Shown here: one piece after another, positions 44,994 to 53,785 of the stretch
Numbering within the stretch: the stretch's first letter is position 1
Layout of the letters: every line of letters starts with the position of its first letter
NCBI GenBank assembly: GCA_002286715.1
Contig: NSJX01000080.1
Coordinates: forward strand, 7,155 to 71,154
Length of the DNA stretch: 64,000 nt
Origin: Dentipellis sp. KUC8613
Lineage: Eukaryota; Basidiomycota; Agaricomycetes; Russulales; Hericiaceae
Direction of reading: 5' to 3'
The notes under the pieces: model-generated
What the model saw: the letters and a program-made list of their open reading frames with translations, nothing else
Told to the model about the DNA's origin: nothing
The model's database searches: none
Program-made: the position numbers and the translations under genes

Positions 44994-47900
44994 ATGACTC
45001 GTTCCCCTCCGAGACCCAGGATCAAGAAGCTCAAAGGCGGGCATCTAGAACACTATGGAAAAGTCGGGGACAATCCGGCCAGGCGATCTCGTCAAATCGA
45101 ATGGATTGAGAAAACAACCACCCGCGGTGTCCGGTACATCGAAAAGGATGTTACCGATGAGAGGCGGTCCTCGCAGAAGGCTGGAAAGTCGAAAGTCAAG
45201 AATGCCCGCGGGGACTCTGTTAGAGAGTTTCTCGGGACTCAGAGCATTGACGAGCGCCTCTTGTCTGATGAGAATACTCATGGTGCTCAATCACTGGTAT
45301 GTAAAGCTATTTGATTTGCTATACACGCACCCCTGACGTTGTTCTAGGGGCAGCACGATTATCTGCACCAGTGGCTTCAACTTCGAGGCGAGTTTCTCCA
45401 CCGACTATTAGATTCAGAAAAGGCACCAACTACAAAAATATGCCCTGGCTGTCACAAACGCCCTGCCCTTTGGAGATGCAAGGACTGCCTTGGTCAGCCT
45501 GTCGAATGCGACGTTTGCTGTGTGGATCGCCATTGCCATCTTCCATTTCATCGAGTTGAGAAGTGGCAAGGAGACTTCTATGCGCCTGCTTGGCTACGAG
45601 ATGCTGGGCTCAAACTTTATTTGGGCCATGGTGGCAGTCCCTGCCCATGTGCATCCCCGGTCATTCCAGAGAACCCAACATCGTCATCCTCAAATAAAAA
45701 CGATTCCCGCGGGCAATACGACGACCTCACTGAGGAGGAGACTGAATTGGCCGAGGAATCAGAGAATGATACTTCGAATCCGGACGAGCTTCACTTCTTT
45801 ACAAGCTTTGCACCAGAGAGCTCCTGTGATAGAGACGGAAATCCTCTACTTCTTTTGATCGACTCATCAGGCGCTCACCAGCTGAATGCAGTCTGGTGCA
45901 CTTGTGAAACTGCCGCGTCACATGCAATGCAACTGTTTGATATGGGGCTTCTTCCAAGCTCATTCAAAGCTCCTCGTACGGCTTTCTCGTTTCGTGCTCT
46001 CGATGAATTTTACCTGGCAAATGTCGAGTGCAAAATGACGGCTTACCATTACTATCTCCTCATTCGGCGTAGAACAAGCAATGCCTTTCCTCATGCTGTT
46101 CCGGTTAGCTACTCTGCTTGACTGTTGGGTCTGTTTTTTGACTAACCGCTTCCTATACCAGAATCGATATCGAGAGCTATTGAGGGTGTCCCGTCAATGG
46201 GCAGACTTGAAGGCTCGGAAATGGGCCGGAGATGGATACGACGACTATGAGGACTCCCCAGGTTCCCTTGCGACCCCCTCCTTTTGCCCGACATGTCCTC
46301 AGCCAACTCATAATCTCCCGGAGAACTGGAGAGAAAATCGGGATCCCCGAAGGTGGGTACTACTCTCATCGCCAGTTCTATTCAGGTCTAATTCGCCATA
46401 GATGGATATATTATAGGTTTTTTAACGGAGACGGCAACATGAAATTGACAATGGGACCAATGAAGAAACCAGAAAATGATGTGGCTCTCAGCGATGGTCA
46501 AGGATACATGTCAAATGAAGAAGTATACAACAAGCACGTGGCAGATGCGATGACTCGATATGATCCGAAGACGGGTGATGTGAGTAACGATCTATGGCTT
46601 TGGATTCACAAGCCAAATGGTATGGCCGCGGGTGTTGTATGGCCATAGGCAATGTATGGCCGCGGGCACCATATGGCCGCGGGCATCCTATGGCCGCGGA
46701 TGATAGCCGCGGGCATACCTTTGCAGGCAACTGCGGACAAACGATCTCGAAAGGGATCCTGCCACTTATTTGTTGGGATATATTGTGTTGTTTTTGATAT
46801 AGAAGCTCTAACGAATTCTCATTTCAGAGAGCTACCTGTAATCGACATAAAGCGGCGGACCAGAACAAGAAGGGACGTCGGAACGCCCATTTTACCGGAG
46901 TAGGGGCCGTTTCGTGCTCTCACGGGTTCTTTTTCCCAGCATCAGTGGTTAACTTTCTCGTCTCCGAGCGGTGAGAAGTTTTTTTATCAATGTCTCTTAT
47001 TTTATAATTGACAAATACCAGACAAATGTATATGGACTTTGCCTACAACGGCGCCTTCTGTTATCGGATGGAGGGAATTGAAGACGCCGTCATCCTCTAT
47101 GACATCATATGCCAATACGGAGTGCACTTTCTCAAGAGGTTGTTCGAGGGAAAGTATTTGAGGAATGTACCGGACGAGCTGACCATTTGCCATGCGATCG
47201 GATTGTTCCATGTTCACGGCCACGTCGACGGATGCATCCCCAAGTTCTCCCCCACATACATGATTGGTGGGCGGCAGATCGATGGAGAAGTAATTGAAAC
47301 CTTATGGTCCGATTTGAATGGCGCCGCAAGGAGTACAGGGGGAATGACCGTCTCTCATAGGCGAGAGAACTTGGACAGCCACATATCAGATTCGAACTGG
47401 AAAAAAAAGGTGAAATCGAGTAAGTCTGCAGCTCTCTGATCCGAGCAGAAAAGCACTCATCATGTACAGCCTCGACCCTGAAGAGAAAGTATCGGGAAGG
47501 GAAGCTAGGTTTAGCTGCGGCGGAAGAGGAGTGGAGACGCGTCCAACATGCAACTCGTCCGGAGGACGCTGAGCACTGGGGTACGCAGGAGATTGAAGCA
47601 TTGCGAAATCGAGAGGATGATAGGGACGGGATGCTTATATACAACTCTATGGGAATAAAACGTGAGTCCTTCGTGTCCGAGGCTACGACGACATTATCTC
47701 ACGACATTTCTGGCGTTCTCAGCTCCGAGCAGGGCCCAGATACTGCTTGAGTTGAATGAAAAGGAAGAAATGGCTGGAGAAATCACTGGACGAGCTTCAT
47801 GGATAGCCGCGGGTATGAAGATCCAAGAGGCACAGTAAGTCATACGGTATCAACAGGGTCATGTCTATGCTAATTTATTTGCAAGGCTTCTGCTGGCAGC

Positions 47901-49019
47901 CTACGTCCGTCGACTTGGAAAGTCGCCTTCTACAGCTGAGAAAAATGACCTTATTGATCGCCGTCGCCGCCTGAAGACGAGGATAGACGCCCTGAGCCGA
48001 TCCATGTCTGAGGCCATCGGAATAACACCTGAAATTTCTGAAAGCATATTGGGGTACGATGGCTTCCAGGGCTCAGAGTTTGATGAGGTGACTGGGGATG
48101 AGGCAGTGGGGGTCCAGCCGTACCACGGTGATGGTGCTGGATATGCCCGCGGAGAAGGAAACCCTTATACCCACGGGCAACGGATACAGATTGAGAACCA
48201 ACAGCTCCCGCTTCCCTCAAGCTTTGGAAAGAAGTGGAGAGAGGATGCAGATCTCGGAGACGCAGTGGCCGACGAAATTTCCCTCCGAAAAGGACAAGCT
48301 AACAATGCATTGGAGAACCTCCGAATGGCGCTAGCCCATAAAGCCACTACCTACCGGGTAGACATACGTCCGGCGAAATCCCAAGCGGAGATGCAGAAAG
48401 CATGGCGAGCTTTGAATCAAGTGGAGAACAGTGTTCAGCAGCAAGCTCGCATATACACGAAAGCTCGATTTTCCCTGATACGTCTAGGTGCAGATGCGAC
48501 GACGCTCGCAAAATATCGGCTGCTGGTTCCCGCGGACATGCGAGTGGAGACTGCCCTGGTGGACCCGCATGCCCGCGGGAATAGAAATGCAAGTCGATCC
48601 TGGATCTGGTCAACGGACATCCACGATATTCAGGATCAGGGTGAATGGTTACGTGATTGTAAGTATGGCTACCTCACGACGCTGCATTCCAAACTGATCA
48701 TAAAGGATTAGTCTACAGAGTGACTTGGCTTCGAACAAAAGCGCGATATAACAGATGGTGTGAGCAGATGGTTGTCCTGCCATTTGAAATGCAATGGACG
48801 ATTGCGAGCTTTGAGAATTCAGCAGAGCTTTGGTGTAGTAGGGCGGAGCAATCTCAAAGGAACAAATTCCTTGGCCACCAGGCCTATGCAAGAAGGCAAG
48901 AGGCAATGTGGAGACAATTTGCCTGTGATGCAAGACAAGCGTTTATTGAAACTATTGGAGAGGACAACATGCTTCGGTGGGGACTTCCAGGAGAGGAAGG
49001 GGACGAGTACAATTTGTAA
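44994..49019 (+). CDS. KDZ (Kyakuja-Dileera-Zisupton) transposase with CxC2-type cysteine cluster
   Basis: Ten exons: 44994-45296, 45348-46103, 46162-46352, 46402-46579, 46828-46970, 47022-47419, 47470-47661, 47723-47834, 47886-48658 and 48712-49019. The product is about 1,120 aa. The N-terminus is basic. Exon 2 carries the cysteine cluster CPGCHKRPALWRCKDC with ECDVCC and HCHLPFHRVEKW, the CxC2 type linked to KDZ transposases. The core has FFNGDGNMKLTMGPM (first Asp), VILYDIICQYGVHF (second Asp), GLFHVHGHVDGCI, and GEVIETLWSDLNGAARSTGG (Glu), consistent with an RNase-H-fold D-D-E site. The C-terminus is long and helical. No frame break was found. It converges with accessory gene 4, only 27 bp away. 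Confidence 0.9.
46580..46827 (+). repeat. Palindrome-rich intron of the KDZ gene
   Basis: This 248-bp intron is four to five times longer than the other introns of the gene. It contains five CCGCGG sites between 46623 and 46716, each in atggccgcggg or tagccgcgggcat context. It is the densest dispersed cluster outside the right-hand array. Confidence 0.8.
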
Positions 49020-49046
49020 CATAGAGCGCGGGCAATATATACGACT

Positions 49047-50625
49047 TTACTCCTCTGTCTGGACTCCTCTTTCTTGTTGTCGCTTTGATCCGCCAAACTC
49101 ATCGTCAAGAAGCTGCTGAACCTTCGCCCTTTTCAACTCCAGTTCCCACCATTCCTTGTACAGGGACCTCGCCCTCACCATCTTCTCGTTACAATCGGCA
49201 TCTACAGTTGTGATGATTCGATGTAGATGTTGATAAATCGGATCCTCCATTCTCCTCTTAGACCTGATGAGCAAGTTCAATATGATGCATTCAAAATACG
49301 AACTCACCCTCTCTACTACCTCGACTACACAAGTCATCGTTTCATTGACGATTTCTGGTGTCATTTTCAAAGAGGGAAGGGGATCGGGAGTTAGCCACCA
49401 TTCCGTAGCGGCGAAGGTAAAGTCGGGTTTCACGACATTGAACTGCTTCTTGTAATCCTCGAATGCTGGAGCTCCCTGTAGCCACAACTCAGTCAAGTAC
49501 ATGAGGTTGTGGTCGAGCGCGTGGAGGCAATAAGGAATGTAGGGTCGTTGCCCAGCCAACAACCCCAAACCTATGATGACAGATGCAGATGCCTGTGATA
49601 AGAACAGTGAGATAGAATCTACCCAGAGTGTAATACCGAGAAACCATTGGCCGCGGGGATTCCTCGACAGGAACGGATACCCGCGGGCATCGTGGGGATG
49701 AGTGATAAACAACCTTGCGGGCAATGTCTGATCCCAAGTGTCGTTCCAGTCTTCAAGAGAAAACATACACACCATTTCGTGATACAGACAGGCCTCCCAA
49801 AAGTTCCATCGATGCGTTCCAGGTTCCCCGATAGTTTGAAGGCCCTGTTCGATGCGCCAAACTATACAGTCTAATACTTTGTCGGAAAGACGACCAGGAC
49901 TCTCAGGGTATGCTCGTCTAGACATAGCCTTAGTTACGGGTGGTAGATGTAGGAGATAGAAGGCATCACTGGAGTGGCAAATCCTCCTCGCTTTCCCAGT
50001 CCGCCTCTTCGTTGTCCATGGCTTTCGCAGACCAGTCTTCTGAACAATGGTCGGAATCCTGGTCTTCATCAACATCAGAGTGGTGCTCGGAAGGGGGTGG
50101 GGAATCCACAATGTCGTCTTGAATCTACACCCTGTGATTGAGACAGATACACTGCAATATGCAGACGCACGACTCTACCTCCTTGTATCGAGATAATCCT
50201 TCTCCCTCCCTGCCAGCGTCGCGCAAAGCGTCTCTGAGCTCCTGCCTTGCACAATGTTGAAGACACGCCAGGGTGCCTCGGGTATCAGAGCTATCGGAGT
50301 AGCTTGCTGCAACAACCCGCTTCCTGTGCTCCTGTTCAAAGATGTCAATTCAGCTCCATTCCTCAGTGGCTATTGATTTAACCTTGACCCAGTACTGTAG
50401 AGGAATGAGTATACAAGAAGCATTCGTCGTTAAACATTGTCTTACCTCTACCCTCTCTGCCTCCGTTCTCTCCAGGTGTTCTTCTTTGTCTTCGGGGCTG
50501 TCATCCCTCTCCGGTTCAAATGCTCTTGGACGAACGGAAACAGACATCCTTGCTGTGGGGGGTTGCCTCCCCATACTCCCTCCACGAGCGAGGGGACGTC
50601 TGGCCACATTCTTGGTACGAGGCAT
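49047..50625 (-). CDS. Element accessory gene 4, unknown protein
   Basis: Minus strand. Exon 1 (from 50625) encodes MPRTKNVARRPLARGGSMGR and an acidic/basic stretch. The next exons give HRKRVVAASYSDSSDTRGTL and IQDDIVDSPPPSEHHSDVDE. A 54-bp intron (gtgatg to tctag, about 49975 to 49920) joins EEDLPLQ to RAYPESPGRLSDKVLDCIVW. The large 3' exon is Trp/Leu-rich: FWEACLYHEMVCMFSLEDWN, FLGITLWVDSISLFLSQASA, and a helical end KEWWELELKRAKVQQLLDDE. The stop is at 49047. No known domain is recognised. Arrangement next to the transposase suggests a helper role, which is inference. Confidence 0.62.
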
Positions 50626-50750
50626 AGTTGGATCGGTCGTCAGTGCGTGGGATGGGGAAAGCGCAATCGCCAAGGCGCAACTCTGAGCAAGAAAGACCTT
50701 TGTTACGTAACACATTGTTTCGCGCTTGCTACAGAGTGCACATATGTAGA

Positions 50751-51779
50751 TTACTCGCGTATATTACTGGGTCCCTCTCCCTGCGGATTTAAAGCCTCCC
50801 CCCCGAACACGTGTGAGAGAACCTGCATCCCGCCTTTAAAGTACTCTAGCTGCTCTCTTGACTGTATGACACCGTTTCCCGCGGCCATATCCAGAGCTTC
50901 GGCCAATTTGCACAAACGATCTATTACGGCGGTCAGTTCTCCATCGGCTTCGTCAGAACCCGCCTGAGATTCTTCCATCGATTTAGGCTTAGTGGAGAGC
51001 CCTCACATCAGTATGTGAGACACAGCGGAAGGTAGAGCCTCGTACCTCGCAATATAGTGCAGACGCAATGTCGAGGACGGCGGTTGGTCTGGAAATCGGG
51101 AAGAAATCACGGAGTGATCTCTCTTCCTGACAGCTGTCGAAAGGAGAAAGCCCGCGGGCTTGAGTCTCGAAATCGAGTTCTTCTTGCTCATACTCCTCCC
51201 CGCTCAAACACTCCTTCTCATCGTCTTCACTTGAATTTTCAGATTCCAAAGGAATCTCCTCCGAGTCGGAAAGCTCCGCTGCAGGTCCTGGGTAGCGGTG
51301 CATGAAGTCGACGATTTCGCCACTCATGTGGAACTCAGATCGAAAGCGCTCCACGATCTCTCTAGGGATATAAGGGAGATATGACGGTGGGACAGCGATT
51401 GTCCTGGCGTTGGGTGGGAGTGGGATGTCTTCTCGGAAATGCCTTTGATAGGGCCACGGCCCTTCACGGCGTAGCTGGCGTCTTGCGACCCCAATGGCAC
51501 TGGCTCCAACGGATGCCGCCAGGCGATACTACTAAGTTGAGTTAAGACGTTATCTACAAACGGACCATCACTCACCCATAGCCCTGCATCTCCCTTTGTG
51601 CTGAACTCTCGACCTTCTTGCTTCTGAAGCCTGATCCGCTTCAAAGTGATAATTTGAAGCTTCCTTCGCGCTGAGGCCAATCCGATTATCGTGCAATCCT
51701 TCCGCGCCATGAATTCTAGATTACGAGGTCGATGGTAATATGCTGGAGATGGAGAGTCGTCTCGGTGGCTAGGGTTCAT
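50751..51779 (-). CDS. Element accessory gene 5, unknown acidic protein
   Basis: Three exons on the minus strand, about 310 aa. It starts MNPSHRDDSPSPAYYHRPRN; the first intron (about 51573 to 51528) leads to YRLAASVGASAIGVARRQLR and the conserved-looking PPNARTIAVPPSYLPYIPRE, then an acidic Glu/Asp/Ser tract. The second intron ends with ctaag, which alone keeps the frame into PKSMEESQAGSDEADGELTA. The last exon has LDMAAGNGVIQSREQLEYFK, where MAAGN is encoded by a CCGCGG palindrome, and ends at 50751. It lies head-to-tail with accessory gene 4 with 125 bp between them. Function is unknown. Confidence 0.6.
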
Positions 51780-52331
51780 CGTGTGTCAGACGAAAGGCGA
51801 AAGGTACATGACAAGGACTAAGCCGGACAGACGGGTGCCAGGAATGGTAACGATGACATCATAGTCCGAACAACAACCTTATCGTGTTAAAATGGAGATC
51901 CAATAGCGACGAGCACACTTGCATGCATAATCTGGGAATGTCAAAATCAGAAGGTGTAGGGAATTGCAAGCTGTACTTCAATCTTGACTTACGGAGGATC
52001 GTTGTTGAAAACGGATGCCTGCGGGCACATCAAAATGTTCATAGAGGGAATGAATGGACATCCATAGTTTTTACAGAATGGCTGCAGGAATATATGGTGT
52101 TAGTTTACCACTTGCAATAATGCTACACAGCTCACTATCATACGAACCACTGGCCTCTAAATCAAGGCTACCTGCAATTGCCCATGGAGGTTCTCACTCT
52201 GTAGATGGGAAGACTGCATGTATCTTGGAATGATTCGGTAGTGATCCACGCTGTATGACATCCTGTCCAATGTATCCAACCAGCTGACAAAATTTAGAAA
52301 CTAGATACCACGGCTGATGAAGAGTACATAA
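51780..52331. other. Right element spacer
   Basis: No gene is seen in about 550 bp. It includes one palindrome variant (atgcctgcgggcac near 52016). Confidence 0.5.
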
Positions 52332-52929
52332 GACATGCCCGCGGCTATTCAGTGCAGTGGAGGCATGCCTGCGGCTATTGAACATAGCGGAGACATGCGC
52401 GCAGCTATCTAACCCAGTGCAGACCATGCCCGCAACTATTGAAGGCAGCGGATACATGTACACAGCTATTGAACACAGCGCAGACATGCCCGCGGCTATT
52501 GATCGTGGTGGAGACATGCCCGCGGCTATTGAGGGCTGTGGAGACCATGCCCACAGCTATTGAAGGCAGGGGATACATCCACAAAGCTATTGAACACAGC
52601 GCAGACATGCCCGCGGCTATTGAGGGGAGTGGAGACATGCCCGCGGCTATTGAAGGCAGCAGAGACGTGCCCGCGGCTACTGAAGGCAGCAGAGACATAC
52701 CCGCAGCTACTGTAGGCAGCGGATACATGCCCACAGCTATTGAACGCAGTGCAGACATGCCCGCGGCTATTGAACGCAGCGCAGACATGCCCGCGGCTAT
52801 TGATATTGATCGTGGTGGAGACATGCCCGCGGCTATTGAGGGCTGTGGAGACCATGCCTGCAGCTATTGAAGGCAGTGGATACACGCACACAGCTATTGA
52901 AGGCAGCGGATACATACCCGCGGCTAGTG
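52332..52929 (+). repeat. About twenty 30-bp tandem repeats built on ATGCCCGCGGCTA
   Basis: The unit is close to GACATGCCCGCGGCTATTGA plus about ten variable bases (aggcagcgca type). It repeats about 20 times, with decayed copies where CCGCGG has become cacag, gcgcag or caaag. The core equals the reverse complement of TAGCCGCGGGCAT, which is scattered elsewhere in the element. Open frames across the array exist on both strands but only reflect a unit length divisible by three. Confidence 0.9.
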
Positions 52930-53177
52930 GAAGTGAGAAAATAATATCCACGCCCTTTTGCTGTCAGGGCAGCCAGGGTGGTCAGGGTGGTCAGGGCGGC
53001 TTGCGGCCATTGACTGTTGAGGTGGTGGCAGCTCTTAAATGGTAGAAACAAAAGATTGTATTTACTTAAGCCGCGATCATCAATGTAATTGTCAGAGGCC
53101 ATAAACAGACTGCAGGCTGCATGGACAGGCCATGACCTGGAGGTATACCCGCGGCCATCCAGAGAGACTAGGTCCGG
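52930..53177. other. Short spacer between the two right-end arrays
   Basis: No gene. It contains a cagggtggt triplet-like repeat at about 52966-53000 and one CCCGCGGCCAT site near 53150. Confidence 0.6.
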
Positions 53178-53698
53178 TGGGCCCATCGACCAAAAGGGAG
53201 CATAGCTCTGTGGGCCCATCATCATATCATGAGGGAAAGACAGTCGCCCATGAATATCGCTGGATAGGCCCAGCGATGCAGGTTGGAATATATAGGCCTG
53301 GGCCCATCAACAAAGACGACGAAATGTTAACATGGGCCCAGCATGGGAGGCGGCCTTGAGTTACATGGGCCCAGCAACCTAGGACAATTCTGCTCATGTG
53401 GGCCCACCATGGCGCGATGGTTTCACTGCTAAGTTACTGATGTGGGCCCATCATCGTGCCATGGATATCCGAATGTGGGCCACGCAATGTACGACGAACT
53501 CACTTGACCATGGGCCCATCAACTTAGAATGATCCACTTAGTCCTGGGCCCATCTAGCAAAGACAGCGGACGATCGAGTTGCTTCTGATTGATGCCATCA
53601 CTGCACTGATCAACACATATGGGCCCATCAACCGTGATGCTACTAGCATTCTCATGGGCCCACCCTGTTAACATATAGCTATATCTACCGTGGGCCCA
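53178..53698. repeat. Right subterminal array of TGGGCCCA palindromes
   Basis: Exact copies start at 53178, 53211, 53299, 53333, 53366, 53399, 53443, 53511, 53545, 53620, 53655 and 53691, with degenerate ones at 53265 (TAGGCCCA) and 53476. Most intervals are 33-36 bp; the larger ones fit two periods or a lost copy. It mirrors the left array at a similar distance from the element end. Confidence 0.85.
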
Positions 53699-53738
53699 CA
53701 TGGGCTGACCATACATGACTGCTGCAATATGCTCTGGG

Positions 53739-53778
53739 GTCAAGCATGTTACCTAAATGACCCTCGCTGAACTAAGTC
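53739..53778 (-). repeat. Right imperfect terminal inverted repeat
   Basis: The reverse complement reads GACTTAGTTCAGCGA at the tip and AGGTAACATGCTTGAC inside, matching the left end as CAG, CGA and AGGTA(A)CATG.T.GAC with a short length difference between blocks. Confidence 0.6.
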
Positions 53779-53785
53779 GTCCGCG
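53779..53785. repeat. Target-site duplication, right copy (GTCCGCG)
   Basis: Identical to 32384-32390 and located where the pogo coding sequence resumes. Confidence 0.75.

Larger units (their letters stand above)
32391..53778 (+). mobile_element. 21.4 kb KDZ DNA transposon carrying a TET/JBP dioxygenase and accessory genes
   Basis: The boundaries come from four signals. The host pogo gene is interrupted here. A 7-bp direct repeat flanks the unit. The two ends share an imperfect inverted repeat. Mirror-placed TGGGCCCA arrays lie just inside both ends. The unit contains a KDZ transposase gene, a TET/JBP-type dioxygenase gene, five clear accessory genes and one unresolved locus, and two palindrome families not seen outside. 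The association of KDZ transposases with TET/JBP genes in basidiomycetes is established (Iyer, Aravind and colleagues). The accessory set and the repeat architecture described here are read from this sequence. The transposase gene looks intact, so the element may be young or still active. Confidence 0.85.

Noticed and set aside
52439..52951. Long open frames over the 30-bp array (repeated MPAAIEGS or SIAAGM peptides)
   Set aside because: They are open on both strands because the unit is a multiple of three. There is no start context, splice context or homology.
32471..53698. CRISPR-like regular spacing in the TGGGCCCA and 30-bp arrays
   Set aside because: The context is eukaryotic, the repeats are only 8 bp palindromes or head-to-tail 30-mers, and no cas genes are present.
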